DNA of 64,000 nt, taken from NCBI RefSeq assembly GCF_011058165.1, contig NZ_JAALEG010000005.1:1-64000 (forward strand), in the 5' to 3' direction. Below, one piece after another: positions 29,926-38,948 of the stretch; the stretch's first letter is position 1; every line of letters begins with the position of its first letter. Below the pieces are notes generated by a model. That model did no database searches and was not told where the DNA came from. It was given only the letters and a program-made list of their open reading frames with translations. Source of the DNA: Rhodococcus aetherivorans. GTDB lineage: Bacteria; Actinomycetota; Actinomycetes; Mycobacteriales; Mycobacteriaceae. The position numbers and the translations under genes are program-made.

Positions 29926-30245
29926 ACGATGTGCCGAAGGGCGTTCCAGCGGTGCTCGCGGTACTGGCCGACGAGACCCGCTGGAACATCCTCACCGCGA
30001 TCGGCGCCGAGGACCTGTCCGCCAGTGCGCTCGCGGGGCGGCTGCCGGTCAGTCGTCAGGCGATCGCCAAGCACCTGACCGTGCTGGCCGACGCCGGGCT
30101 CGTGGAGTCGGTTCGGGTCGGACGGGAGATCCGCTACCGGGCGGTCGGTGCCCGGCTCGGCGAACTGGCCGGCGAGCTGGAATCGATCGGACGGCAGTGG
30201 GACCGCCGGCTCGAAGCGATCAAGCGCATCGCCGAACGTCCCTAG
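29922..30245 (+). CDS. ArsR family transcriptional regulator
   Basis: A 107-residue winged-helix protein. The helix-turn-helix is LSASALAGRLPVSRQAIAKHL and the wing GLVESVRVGREIRYRAV. No CxC or other obvious metal-binding cysteines are present, so it is not a typical arsenic or zinc sensor. GTG start overlapping the SRPBCC stop (GTGA). It is the natural binder of the TGCAAC-N6-GTTGCA sites at 29416 and 29448. Its signal is unknown, perhaps the ligand of the SRPBCC protein. Confidence 0.9.
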   Translation: MNDVPKGVPAVLAVLADETRWNILTAIGAEDLSASALAGRLPVSRQAIAKHLTVLADAGLVESVRVGREIRYRAVGARLGELAGELESIGRQWDRRLEAIKRIAERP

Positions 30246-30379
30246 CCGCACGGGCGGCCGGAGCGCGGCGAGGCCCGAGCGGCGACGCGCTCGGCGAGGA
30301 GGGTGGAGCGCCGTCCCGAGGGGTTGTCCATCGACACCCTCGGGGTGGTGGTGCCGGTCGCCGCCGGCACCGACCCTGT

Positions 30380-30421
30380 AGTGGTCCGAGGAGAGATTCG
30401 CCTCTCCGATCGAGTACCACT
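30380..30421. promoter_or_regulatory. Nested inverted repeat before the secreted peptidase
   Basis: Outer arms AGTGGT (30380-30385) and ACCACT (30416-30421) enclose inner arms GGAGAG (30390-30395) and CTCTCC (30402-30407). The structure ends 17 bases before the peptidase ATG. The RNA could fold into a two-part stem, or the DNA could be an operator. Nothing else is recognised in 30246-30438. Confidence 0.4.
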
Positions 30422-30438
30422 GGAGGGCAGGTCGATTC

Positions 30439-32004
30439 ATGGCGGCGAGTGGAGAGCGCAGGACCCGGGACCGGGTCCTGCGGTTCGTGACCGCAACGGG
30501 AGCGGCGACGGCACTGATCGTGGGCGGGTTCACGTCTCCGGTCGGCGCGGCCGGCTTCGCCTCGGCGGCGGGGGAGATCCCGCCGGGCCTCGAGCCCTTC
30601 TACACCCAGCAGCTCCAGTGGGGCTCGTGCGACGGCTACAGCACCGACGGATCGGACCTGGCCGGGGCCGGGCTCGAGTGCGCGCGGGTGACCGTGCCGA
30701 TCGATTACGAGAACCCCCAGGGCGATACCGCGCAGATCGCCCTGTCCCGATCACGGTCGACGGGGGAGAAGGTCGGGTCGCTGCTCGTCAACCCGGGTGG
30801 ACCGGGAGCGTCCGGCCTCGGGATGGCCGTCGTCGGCGCCGGCACCGAGCTCGCCGAGCGGTTCGACGTCGTCGGATTCGACCCGCGCGGCATCGGTGCG
30901 TCGACACCGCAGATCGACTGCCTGACGCCCGAGGAGACCGACGCGTGGCGGCAGGACCCCGCGGTGGACATGACCCCCGAGGGGATCGCCCGGGCGGAGC
31001 AGAACCGCCGGGAGTACGCGGCGCGCTGCGCCGAACGCACGGGCACCGACGTGCTGGCGCACGTGGGCACCCGCGACGTGGTGCGGGACATGGACGTCAT
31101 CCGGGCCGTTCTCGGCGACCCGAAGCTGAACTACCTCGGCTACTCCTACGGAACCCGGCTCGGTTCGGCCTACGCGGAGGCGTTTCCCGGCAACGTGCGG
31201 GCGATGGTGCTCGACGGGGCGCTCGATCCTCAGCAGGACCCGGTCGAGGAAGCGGTGCGGCAGGCCGCCGGTTTCCAGCAGGCCTTCGACGCATTCGCCA
31301 CGGAGTGCGCGACCCGCGAGGACTGCCCCCTCGGCTCCGATCCCGCGGTCGCAGTCGAGCGGTTCCGCTCGCTGGTCGATCCCCTGATCGATCGGCCGGC
31401 CGCGACGGAGGATCCGCGGGGGCTGAGCTACGCGAACGCGATCAGCGGCGTCATCGCGACCCTGTACTCGCCGGAGGGCTGGGAATACCTGCGGGACGGG
31501 CTCGCCGAACTGGTGCAGGGCCGGGGCGACACACTGCTGGTGCTGTCCGACATGTACGAGGGCCGGTTCGCCGACGGTTCGTACTCGAACTCTGCCGAGG
31601 CGATGGCGGCGGTGCGGTGCGTCGACGACGCCGCCGTGACCGACCCCGCCGTGGCCGGTGAACTCGACACCCGGTCCCGGCAGGCGGCCCCGTTCCTCGA
31701 CGACGGCCGCGGCACCGGCAACGCGCCGCTCGGTGCGTGCGCCTTCTGGCCCGTGCCGCCGACGGGAGATCGGCACGCCGTGGAGGTCGACGGTCTGCCC
31801 CCGATCGTCGTGGTCTCCACCACCGAGGATCCGGCGACGCCGTATCAGGCGGGTGTGGACCTGGCGAAGCAACTGGACGCGGTGCTCGTCACGTACCGCG
31901 GAACCCAGCACGGCGTGGTGCTGAGCGGCCAGTGGTGCGTCGACCTGCCCGTCGCGCGTTACCTCGTCGATCTGGCTGTGCCGGAGGGGGATACGACATG
32001 CTGA
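30439..32004 (+). CDS. Secreted alpha/beta-hydrolase, tripeptidyl aminopeptidase-like
   Basis: A 521-residue exported serine peptidase of the TAP/Slp family, which removes short N-terminal peptides. The signal peptide (RVLRFVTATGAATALIVGG) probably ends near residues 40-45. The catalytic triad is Ser236 in GYSYGT, Asp464 in TTEDPATPY and His491 in GTQHGV, with the oxyanion region NPGGPGASG. The C-terminal QWCVDLPVARYLVD is the family TAP-C segment. A strong terminator follows. A role in the siderophore cluster is not supported by position: it lies 2 kb beyond the cluster terminator. Confidence 0.9.
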   Translation: MAASGERRTRDRVLRFVTATGAATALIVGGFTSPVGAAGFASAAGEIPPGLEPFYTQQLQWGSCDGYSTDGSDLAGAGLECARVTVPIDYENPQGDTAQIALSRSRSTGEKVGSLLVNPGGPGASGLGMAVVGAGTELAERFDVVGFDPRGIGASTPQIDCLTPEETDAWRQDPAVDMTPEGIARAEQNRREYAARCAERTGTDVLAHVGTRDVVRDMDVIRAVLGDPKLNYLGYSYGTRLGSAYAEAFPGNVRAMVLDGALDPQQDPVEEAVRQAAGFQQAFDAFATECATREDCPLGSDPAVAVERFRSLVDPLIDRPAATEDPRGLSYANAISGVIATLYSPEGWEYLRDGLAELVQGRGDTLLVLSDMYEGRFADGSYSNSAEAMAAVRCVDDAAVTDPAVAGELDTRSRQAAPFLDDGRGTGNAPLGACAFWPVPPTGDRHAVEVDGLPPIVVVSTTEDPATPYQAGVDLAKQLDAVLVTYRGTQHGVVLSGQWCVDLPVARYLVDLAVPEGDTTC

Positions 32005-32039
32005 GCCGGACCGGAGCCGATCCGTCGTGACAGACGTTC

Positions 32040-32071
32040 GGGGCGCCCGCGGTGGTCACCGCGGGCGCCCC
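32040..32071 (+). terminator. Terminator after the secreted peptidase
   Basis: A 15-bp perfect stem, GGGGCGCCCGCGGTG (32040-32054) against CACCGCGGGCGCCCC (32057-32071), with a very short loop, 36 bases after the peptidase stop. Confidence 0.8.
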
Positions 32072-32188
32072 GCGAATTCGGAGCCGAACGGCAGGGTTTC
32101 CCAAGGCTGCTGCCAGCTGCGCGGGTCAGTGTGGAGTCGTCCAACGGGCGGGGAACCACCTCGCCCCCGACGAGAGGACTGCGAAGTC

Positions 32189-32410
32189 GTGAAGGTTCTG
32201 AACACGAAGCTGGGCAAGGTCGCGGCGACGGGGACGATCGCGTTGGCCGCAGTGGGCGCCGGCGCCGGCGTCGCGAGCGCCGCACCCGGTTCGTCCCCGG
32301 TTCAGCAGCAGCCGGCGCCGCAGCACCAGCCGGCCCCGCAGCATCAGCAGCCCGGGCCGCAGGGGCACGGGTTCTGGCTGTTCGACCAGTGGGTGCCGCT
32401 GCCGTGGTGA
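32189..32410 (+). CDS. Small secreted Gln/Pro/His-rich protein
   Basis: A 73-residue protein: a clear signal peptide (MKVLNTKLGKVAATGTIALA onward) with a likely cut after ASA near residue 31, then a mature chain of about 40 residues rich in Gln, Pro and His with short QHQPAPQHQ repeats, ending GFWLFDQWVPLPW. GTG start with AGAGGA upstream. Similar tiny exported proteins with an aromatic tail are common in Rhodococcus and Nocardia and have no known role. The His/Gln-rich centre might bind metal, but this is speculation. Confidence 0.75.
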   Translation: MKVLNTKLGKVAATGTIALAAVGAGAGVASAAPGSSPVQQQPAPQHQPAPQHQQPGPQGHGFWLFDQWVPLPW

Positions 32411-32561
32411 CGACTGCGCCCGTCCATCCCGGCTGAGGGTGCGCGGCGACCGTGCCGCTCCGGCGCGGTCGCCGCGTGCCGCCCTCACGCTCGTCACCGC
32501 GGCTCCGGGTCGGCGCCGGGCCGCACCCTCGGCCGACCTGGCAGACTCGATCGGGAAGGCG

Positions 32562-33281
32562 ATGAGGAGACAGACGGTGACGGAAACGGTGGACGGCGCT
32601 GACGACGTGCAGCTGAGGCAACCACGAGTCGAGCCGGCGCAGCTCAACCTGGACCCGCCGCAGATCGCGCTCCAACGGGAGTTCCGCCGCGTCCTGATGG
32701 TCTACAAGTTCGGTATCGACGAGATGATGACCAAGATCAACATCCTCCGGGAGGAGTTCGGCTTCACCCACGACCACAACCCGATCGAGCACGTCAAGTC
32801 GCGGCTGAAGACACCGGAGTCGGTCGTCGAGAAGGCCGTCCGCAAGGACCTGCCGCTCACCCTCGACGCGATCCGCGAGAACATCTACGACATCGCCGGC
32901 ATCCGCATCACCTGCAGTTTCATCTCCGACGTCTACCGGATCTTCGACTTGATCACCGGGCAGCGCGACGTCCGGGTCGTCCAGGTCAAGGACTACATCG
33001 CGCATCCGAAGCCCAACGGGTACCGGAGCCTGCACGCGATCGTCGAGGTCCCCGTGTTCATGTCCGACCGGGTGCAGCCGGTGTTCGTCGAACTGCAGAT
33101 CCGCACGGTCGCGATGGACTTCTGGGCCAGTCTCGAACACAAGATCTTCTACAAGTACGACAAGGCGGTGCCCGTCGGACTGCTCGACGAACTCCGGGCA
33201 GCGGCCGCGACCGCCCGCGATCTCGACGTCCGGATGGAGGCCCTGCACGACCAGGTGCACGGGCCCGACTCGTCGCCCTGA
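32562..33281 (+). CDS. Small alarmone synthetase (RelA/SpoT synthetase domain only)
   Basis: A 239-residue protein holding only the (p)ppGpp synthetase domain; no HD hydrolase, TGS or ACT domain. Synthetase motifs are VKSRLKTPESVVEK, DIAGIRITC, YIAHPKPNGYRSLHAIV and the Mg-binding VELQIRTVAMDFWASLEHKI. It should transfer pyrophosphate from ATP to GDP or GTP as a single-domain enzyme of the YjbM/YwaC type. ATG at 32562 after GGGAAGG; a GTG at 32577 is possible. It stands alone, followed by a palindromic repeat and the convergent siderophore-interacting protein. Confidence 0.9.
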   Translation: MRRQTVTETVDGADDVQLRQPRVEPAQLNLDPPQIALQREFRRVLMVYKFGIDEMMTKINILREEFGFTHDHNPIEHVKSRLKTPESVVEKAVRKDLPLTLDAIRENIYDIAGIRITCSFISDVYRIFDLITGQRDVRVVQVKDYIAHPKPNGYRSLHAIVEVPVFMSDRVQPVFVELQIRTVAMDFWASLEHKIFYKYDKAVPVGLLDELRAAAATARDLDVRMEALHDQVHGPDSSP

Positions 33282-33293
33282 CCTCCTGCGGGG

Positions 33294-33346
33294 CGAGCGA
33301 ATGTATCGCTCGCTACCGCTGAGGAGATGGACGATACATTCGCTCG
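33294..33346. repeat. 53-bp palindrome between convergent genes
   Basis: Perfect 15-base arms CGAGCGAATGTATCG (33294-33308) and CGATACATTCGCTCG (33332-33346) with a 23-base centre. The arm core CGAATGT/ACATTCG and the 23-base centre match the design of the 47-bp elements at 22557, 38866 and 42817, but the rest differs. Position just after one gene and before the end of a convergent one would suit a bidirectional terminator. Confidence 0.85.
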
Positions 33347-33350
33347 GCCC

Positions 33351-33380
33351 GGGGCGGCCCGGGGCGGCCCGGGGCGGCCC
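33351..33380. repeat. 10-bp tandem repeat, three units
   Basis: GGGGCGGCCC is repeated exactly at 33351, 33361 and 33371, followed by a degenerate fourth copy. It is a simple-sequence tract next to the 53-bp palindrome, with no evident function. Confidence 0.8.
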
Positions 33381-33415
33381 CGAGGCGGCCCAAGGCGCGC
33401 GTCGCTCGGCCCGGC

Positions 33416-34246
33416 TCAGGCGTCGTGCTCGGTGAAGTCCCGGTCGTGATCCGTGGTACGGCCGTACCCGGTCTCGGTCATGCCGTGCCGCCAGTAGCCG
33501 ATGACGAGGGTGGACCTGCGGTCGAAGCCCGCCTCGTTCCGCAGATACCTGCGCATCCGCAGCACAGTCGCGGATTCGGCCGAGACCCACGCGAACCGCT
33601 TCAATTCGCCGTCGGGGATCGGCACGGCGGTCGCCGCGTCGGCCAGGTGTGTGGTGGTGCCCGCGGGCGCCCCGTCGCGGTGCACCCAGCGGATCTCGAT
33701 GTCGGCGGGGGAGCGCAGATCCTGCCGTTCACCCTCGTCGGCGACCTCGACGACGGCGGTGCCGCGGGCGCCCTCGGGTAGGCGTTCGAGCATGCGGCCG
33801 ATCGCCGGCAGCGCCGTCTCGTCGCCGACGATCAGATACCAGTCGGCCGGGGGCGCGACGATCCCGCCGCCGCCGGCCGCCGCGATGCGGTCGCCCGGAC
33901 GGGCCCGCTCGGCCCAGGCGCTGGCCAGCCCTTCGTCGCCGTGCCGGACGAAGTCGATGTCCATCTCGGAGGCCGCGGGATCGAGCCGCCGCACGGTGTA
34001 GGTGCGGACCTGCGCCTTGAGCGTGGGGTCGGGCCACTCGAGGCGACGGCCGCCGGTGTTGACCGGCAGGTCGAGGTCGCCGTTCTCCCGCGGGAAGATC
34101 AGTTTGATGTTGGGCACGCGGGTCGGGTCGCTCGCGTAGACCTCGACCCCGCGGCCGGCGAACGTGACGCGGCGCATGCGGGGGGTGATGTCCTCGACCT
34201 TCGCGACTTCGATGACGCTGGGCATCAGCCCGTCTTCGTTCGACAT
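33416..34246 (-). CDS. Siderophore-interacting protein (FAD-dependent ferric-siderophore reductase)
   Basis: A 276-residue ViuB/SIP-family flavoprotein. It shows the FAD-binding RTYTVRRLD, the start of the NAD(P)H domain WYLIVGDETALPAIGRML, and the C-terminal YLRNEAGFDRRSTLVIGYWRHG, including the conserved GYWRxG end. These enzymes reduce ferric siderophores in the cytoplasm to free iron, so this is the likely unloading step for the cluster product, although it lies 5 kb outside the cluster. The ATG at 34246 is directly preceded by an IdeR-like box at 34257-34275. Convergent with the alarmone synthetase. Confidence 0.92.
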   Translation of the reverse strand: MSNEDGLMPSVIEVAKVEDITPRMRRVTFAGRGVEVYASDPTRVPNIKLIFPRENGDLDLPVNTGGRRLEWPDPTLKAQVRTYTVRRLDPAASEMDIDFVRHGDEGLASAWAERARPGDRIAAAGGGGIVAPPADWYLIVGDETALPAIGRMLERLPEGARGTAVVEVADEGERQDLRSPADIEIRWVHRDGAPAGTTTHLADAATAVPIPDGELKRFAWVSAESATVLRMRRYLRNEAGFDRRSTLVIGYWRHGMTETGYGRTTDHDRDFTEHDA

Positions 34247-34256
34247 GACCCACACC

Positions 34257-34275
34257 TTAGGTGAGCCTTTCCAAC
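34257..34275. promoter_or_regulatory. IdeR/DtxR-like iron box before the siderophore-interacting protein
   Basis: The left half TTAGGTGAGCCT is a full match to the consensus; the right half is degenerate, giving 16 of 19. It occupies the space between the MFS stop (34276) and the reductase start (34246), so it would control the reductase alone. Confidence 0.65.
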
Positions 34276-35712
34276 CTAAGGGGTGCCGGGTGGTTCGGCG
34301 GGCCGGTTCGGCATCGTCGCGGCCGTCACCGCCAGGCCCACCGCGGCCACGAGAAGGGCGACGAACACCGGAGCCACCGCGTCGGCGAGCCGCTCCGGCT
34401 CCAAGGGGCCCGACCCGGCGACCCCGTCCGCGGCCAGCGCCGAGTTCGCCAGCGCGCCGAACACCGCGACCCCGACGGCGCTGCCGATCGATCGGGCGAA
34501 CGAATACGCCCCCGTCACCACGCCCCGCTCGGCCCACGTCACGCTCGACTGCGCCGAGATCAGCGCCGGGCTCGCGATCAGGCCCATCCCGAGACCGACC
34601 AGCACGCAGCACACCGCGACGTGCCACACCGGCGACCGCTCGTCGAGCAGCGTCAGCAGACCCGTGCCGGCCAGCACCGGCACGGACCCGATCATCGCGG
34701 TGTTGCGGAACCCGATCCGCAGGTAGAACCAGCCGGAACGAGCCGCCGCGAGCGGCCAGCCGATCGTCATCGTCGACAGGGTGAATCCCGCGACCAGTGC
34801 CGTGGTGCCCAGCGACCCCTGCACGAACGCGGGCACGTAGGAGGTCAGCCCCAGCACCACGGCGCCGACGAGGGCAGCGACCGCGCTGCTGGTCAGCACC
34901 ACACGACGGGCGAACACCCACGGCGGCAGGATCGGCTCCGGCGCCCGCCGCTCGACCCACACGAACAGCAGTAACAGCGTCGTGCCGGCCGCGAACACCC
35001 CGGCGCTCGGCGCCGATGCCCACGCCCACGCCTGCCCGCCCTCGAGCAGACCCAGGATCAGCAGACCCGAACCCGTGGCGAGCGTCGCGGCGCCGGCCAG
35101 ATCCACCCGCCGCCGGGCGGCCGGGGGCCGTGGCTCGGCGAACGCCCGCAGGAGCACCCCCGCGGCCAGCGCACACAGCGGCAGGTTGACCCAGAAGATC
35201 CACCGCCACGACACATAGTCGGAGAACACGCCGCCGACGGCGGGGCCGACGATCGCCGACATGCCCCACACGCTCGCGAGGTAGCCCTGCGCCTTTGCGC
35301 GCTCGGCGACGGTGTAGATGTCGCCGGCGATGGTCTGCGCCATCGGCAGCACGGCCCCCGCCCCGAGACCCTGCACCGCGCGGAAGGCGATCAGTGCCGG
35401 CATGCTCCACGCCAGCGCGCACAGCGCCGAGCCCAGCGCGAACAGCGCGATGCCGAACAGCAGCACGGGTTTGCGCCCGTACACGTCCGACACCTTGCCG
35501 TAGACCGGCACGAGCACGGCCTGCGTGAGCAGGTAGCTCGAGAACAGCCACGGGAACTGCGTGAAGCCGCCGAGGTCCGCGACGATGGTCGGGACGGCGG
35601 TGGCCAGGATGGTGCTCTCGAGTGCGACGAGCGCGGTGGCGAGCATCAGAGCCGCGAGAATCGGTCCGCGTTCCGAGCGCAGACCCACGTCGATCCGGGG
35701 TGCGGCCGACAT
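34276..35712 (-). CDS. MFS drug exporter, DHA2 (EmrB/QacA) type
   Basis: A 478-residue transporter with about 14 membrane segments. Motifs include LESTILATAVPTIVADLGG (motif D1), GKVSDVYGRKPVLLFG (motif A) and AVQGLGAGAVLPMAQTI (motif B with Arg, read as FRAVQGLGAG). Motif C appears in MSAIVGPAVGGVF. The substrate is unknown. ATG at 35712 fits AGGAG upstream better than the GTG at 35715. It lies just upstream of the iron-regulated reductase but is separated from it by the iron box, so the two may be independent. Confidence 0.9.
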   Translation of the reverse strand: MSAAPRIDVGLRSERGPILAALMLATALVALESTILATAVPTIVADLGGFTQFPWLFSSYLLTQAVLVPVYGKVSDVYGRKPVLLFGIALFALGSALCALAWSMPALIAFRAVQGLGAGAVLPMAQTIAGDIYTVAERAKAQGYLASVWGMSAIVGPAVGGVFSDYVSWRWIFWVNLPLCALAAGVLLRAFAEPRPPAARRRVDLAGAATLATGSGLLILGLLEGGQAWAWASAPSAGVFAAGTTLLLLFVWVERRAPEPILPPWVFARRVVLTSSAVAALVGAVVLGLTSYVPAFVQGSLGTTALVAGFTLSTMTIGWPLAAARSGWFYLRIGFRNTAMIGSVPVLAGTGLLTLLDERSPVWHVAVCCVLVGLGMGLIASPALISAQSSVTWAERGVVTGAYSFARSIGSAVGVAVFGALANSALAADGVAGSGPLEPERLADAVAPVFVALLVAAVGLAVTAATMPNRPAEPPGTP

Positions 35713-35821
35713 CACGCTCCTGTTCGGGGTGGGGTTCCGGTCACGATCATTGTCATAGTGAACGATCCGGCGATCGGACGGGGGTGCGGTGCAGGTCGGC
35801 GCGGCGCACTAGGGTGGCAGC

Positions 35822-36715
35822 GTGCGTCCATCACTCCAGTCCTACCCCCACCTCGCCGGCGGCAAGGTCCGGGACCTGTATGTCATAGACGACGAGCACC
35901 TGCTCCTCGTGGCCAGCGACCGGATCTCGGCATACGACCACGTGCTCGACACCCCGATCCCCGACAAGGGCCGGGTGCTCACCGCGATGAGCGTGTTCTT
36001 CTTCAACCTGCTCGAGGTGAACCACCACCTCGCCGGGGAGCCCGACGACGAACGCATCCCCGCCGAGGTCCTCGGCCGCGCCCTCGTCGTCAAACGGCTG
36101 AAGATGGTGCCGATCGAGTGCGTGGCCCGCGGCTTCCTCACCGGGTCGGGCCTGCTCGACTACCGGAAGACCGGCGCGGTGTGCGGCGTCCCGCTGCCCG
36201 AGGGCCTCGTGGAGGCCAGTCAGCTGCCGGATCCGATCTTCACCCCGGCGAGCAAGGCCGAACTCGGCGACCACGACGAGAACATCACCTTCGAGGAGGT
36301 CGCCGACAAGGTCGGCGTGGATCTCGCCGTGAAGCTGCGCGAGGACACCCTCGACATCTACGGCCGTGCCGCGATGTACGCGGCGGACAAGGGCATCCTG
36401 CTCGCCGACACGAAGTTCGAGTTCGGCCTCGACGACGACGGCAACCTCATCCTCGCCGACGAAGTACTCACCCCGGATTCGTCACGCTACTGGCCCGCCG
36501 AGGGCTACGAGCCCGGCAAGGTGCAGCCCAGCTTCGACAAGCAGTTCGTGCGCAACTGGCTGACGGGCCCCGAGTCCGGCTGGGACCGTGCGTCCGACAC
36601 CCCGCCGCCGCCCCTGCCGCAGCACATCGTCGACGCCACCCGGGAGCGCTACATCGAAGCCTACGAACGGATCTCGGGCCTGTCGTTCGCCGACTGGTGG
36701 GGGCCGAGCGCATGA
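35822..36715 (+). CDS. purC: SAICAR synthase
   Basis: A 297-residue phosphoribosylaminoimidazole-succinocarboxamide synthase, which joins aspartate to CAIR in purine synthesis. Family motifs: [36 protein letters not shown] (split after VAR in practice), and ADTKFEFG with [16 protein letters not shown] start. Its stop overlaps the next ATG (ATGA), so purC and the oligopeptidase gene are one unit, as is usual in mycobacteria and rhodococci. Confidence 0.96.
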   Translation: MRPSLQSYPHLAGGKVRDLYVIDDEHLLLVASDRISAYDHVLDTPIPDKGRVLTAMSVFFFNLLEVNHHLAGEPDDERIPAEVLGRALVVKRLKMVPIECVARGFLTGSGLLDYRKTGAVCGVPLPEGLVEASQLPDPIFTPASKAELGDHDENITFEEVADKVGVDLAVKLREDTLDIYGRAAMYAADKGILLADTKFEFGLDDDGNLILADEVLTPDSSRYWPAEGYEPGKVQPSFDKQFVRNWLTGPESGWDRASDTPPPPLPQHIVDATRERYIEAYERISGLSFADWWGPSA

Positions 36716-38853
36716 CCCCGCCGATCGCCAAGCGGGTCCCGTCCGAGCGGGTCCATCACGGACACACCTTCGTCGACGAGTACGAGTGGCTCCGCGACAA
36801 GGAGAATCCCGAGGTCATCGCCCATCTCGAGGCCGAGAACGCGTGGACCGAGAAGCAGACCGCGCATCTGGCGCCGCTGCGGGAGCGGATCTTCGAGGAG
36901 ATCAAGTCCCGCACGCAGGAAACCGACATGTCGGTGCCCACCCGCATGGGGAACTGGTGGTACTACGCCCGTACCGTCGAGGGCAAGCAGTACAGCATCC
37001 AGTGCCGCTGTCCGATCGCCGACCCCGACGACTGGAATCCGCCGGAGCTGGCGCCGGGTGTGGAACTGCCGGGCGAGCAGGTGCTGCTCGACGGCAACGT
37101 CGAGGCGGCCGGGCACGAGTTCTTCTCCCTCGGCGCGTTCTCGATCAGCCACGACGGGACGCTGCTCGCGTACTCGGTCGACGTCGTCGGCGACGAGCGC
37201 TACACGCTGCGGTTCAAGAATCTCGGCACCGGCGAGCTGCTCGCCGACGAGATCCCCGGGACCGCACCCGGCGCGACGTGGGCGATCGACCACAGCCACA
37301 TCTTCTACCTCACCGTGGACGAGTCGTGGCGGCCGGACACAGTATGGCGGCACCGTCTCGGCACGTCCCACACCGAGGACGTCAAGGTCTTCCACGAGCC
37401 CGACGAGCGGTACTGGGTGTCGGTGGGTACCACCCGCAGCGAGAAGTATCTGATGATCTGGGTGGGATCCAAGATCACCACCGAGGGCTGGGTGCTCGAA
37501 TCCGCGGATCCCACCGGCGAATTCCGGGTGTTGCTGCCGCGCCGCGAGGGCGTCGAGTACGGCGCCGAGCATGCCGTCATCGGCGGCGAGGACCGGTTCC
37601 TGGTCATGCACAACGACGTCGTCGAGGTGGTGAACGACGCGACGGGGGAGATCACCCGCGAGAAGGCGGAGAACTTCGTCCTCGCCGAGGCGCCAGTGGA
37701 CGATCCGTCGGCGCTGCGCACTCTCATCGGGCACCGGCACGACGTGCGTCTCGAGGACGTCGACGCGTTCGCCGGGCACCTCGTTCTCGGGTACCGGCGG
37801 GAGGCGCTGACCCGGCTCGCGGTGTGGCCGCTGACCGCCGACGGCTACGGCGAGCTGACCGAACTCGAGTTCGACGAGGAACTCTTCGCCGTCGGCCCGG
37901 GTGCGAATCCGGAATGGCACCAGCCGATGCTGCGGCTCGGCTTCACGTCGTTCATCACCCCCAGCCGGGTCTACGACTACGTCGTGGATTCGGGAGAGCT
38001 GTTGCTGCGCAAGGCCCAGCCGGTGCTCGGTGACTTCGACCCGTCGAACTACGAACAGCGCCGGGACTGGGCGGTGGCCGAGGACGGCACCCGTATCCCG
38101 CTGTCGATCGTGACCCGCAAGGGCACGCCCGAGAACTCGCCGGCGCTGCTCTACGGTTACGGGTCGTACGAGGCCAGCATCGACCCCGGTTTCTCGGTGG
38201 CGCGCCTGTCGCTCCTCGACCGGGGCATGGTCTTCGCGGTGGCGCACGTGCGGGGCGGCGGCGAGATGGGCCGGCACTGGTACGAGAACGGCAAGACGCT
38301 GGCGAAGAAGAACACCTTCACCGACTTCGTCGCCTGCGCACGGCACCTGATCGACGCCGGTGTCACCGGCCCGGACCGGCTCGTCGCCGACGGCGGCAGC
38401 GCGGGTGGCCTGTTGATGGGCGCGGTGGCGAACCTGGCGCCGGAGCTGTTCGCCGGGATCCTTGCGAACGTGCCGTTCGTCGACCCGCTCACGTCGATCC
38501 TCGATCCGTCGCTGCCGCTGACGGTGATCGAATGGGACGAGTGGGGAAACCCCCTCGACAACCCCGAGGTGTACGAGTACATGCGCTCGTACAGCCCGTA
38601 CGAGAACGTCGAGGCGAAGGACTACCCGGCGATCCTCGCGATCACCAGCCTCAACGACACCCGGGTGCTCTACGTCGAGCCGGCCAAGTGGGTGGCCAAG
38701 CTGCGCGCCACCAAGACCGGTGACGCCCCGTTGCTGCTCAAGACGGAGATGAGCGCCGGCCACGGCGGCGTGTCCGGCCGGTACGAGAAGTGGCGCGAGG
38801 TGGCCTTCGAGTTCGCGTGGGTGCTCGAGACCTCCGGGGCATACCGCGGCTGA
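36712..38853 (+). CDS. ptrB: Oligopeptidase B (S9A prolyl oligopeptidase family)
   Basis: A 713-residue serine peptidase with an N-terminal beta-propeller and a C-terminal alpha/beta-hydrolase. The catalytic triad is Ser563 (GGSAGG), Asp649 (LNDTRV) and His684 (SAGHGG). [17 protein letters not shown] and [18 protein letters not shown] mark the S9A family. It would cut short peptides after basic residues in the cytoplasm; there is no signal peptide. Co-translated with purC. A 47-bp palindrome follows the stop. Confidence 0.92.
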   Translation: MTPPIAKRVPSERVHHGHTFVDEYEWLRDKENPEVIAHLEAENAWTEKQTAHLAPLRERIFEEIKSRTQETDMSVPTRMGNWWYYARTVEGKQYSIQCRCPIADPDDWNPPELAPGVELPGEQVLLDGNVEAAGHEFFSLGAFSISHDGTLLAYSVDVVGDERYTLRFKNLGTGELLADEIPGTAPGATWAIDHSHIFYLTVDESWRPDTVWRHRLGTSHTEDVKVFHEPDERYWVSVGTTRSEKYLMIWVGSKITTEGWVLESADPTGEFRVLLPRREGVEYGAEHAVIGGEDRFLVMHNDVVEVVNDATGEITREKAENFVLAEAPVDDPSALRTLIGHRHDVRLEDVDAFAGHLVLGYRREALTRLAVWPLTADGYGELTELEFDEELFAVGPGANPEWHQPMLRLGFTSFITPSRVYDYVVDSGELLLRKAQPVLGDFDPSNYEQRRDWAVAEDGTRIPLSIVTRKGTPENSPALLYGYGSYEASIDPGFSVARLSLLDRGMVFAVAHVRGGGEMGRHWYENGKTLAKKNTFTDFVACARHLIDAGVTGPDRLVADGGSAGGLLMGAVANLAPELFAGILANVPFVDPLTSILDPSLPLTVIEWDEWGNPLDNPEVYEYMRSYSPYENVEAKDYPAILAITSLNDTRVLYVEPAKWVAKLRATKTGDAPLLLKTEMSAGHGGVSGRYEKWREVAFEFAWVLETSGAYRG

Positions 38854-38865
38854 GAACCGCCGGGG

Positions 38866-38912
38866 CCGAATGTCACATGCGTTCGATGTAAACGACACGG
38901 TGTGACATTCGG
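38866..38912. repeat. 47-bp palindromic repeat, copy B
   Basis: Arms CCGAATGTCACA (38866-38877) and TGTGACATTCGG (38901-38912) are identical to copy A; the centre is more degenerate. It lies 12 bases after the ptrB stop and 36 before the end of the convergent response regulator gene, where it could end transcription from both sides. Confidence 0.9.
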
Positions 38913-38948
38913 CCACAACGGCCACAAACGGCCACCGCGTGCCGCCGC

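Noticed and set aside
30439-32004. The secreted alpha/beta-hydrolase as the missing siderophore-releasing thioesterase
   Set aside because: It has a signal peptide and TAP-family peptidase features, and it lies beyond the cluster terminator with no iron box, so it would not meet the carrier-bound chain in the cytoplasm.
33351-33380. The GGGGCGGCCC tandem tract as a functional element
   Set aside because: It is a short simple-sequence repeat of the kind common in high-GC DNA; recorded as a repeat only.
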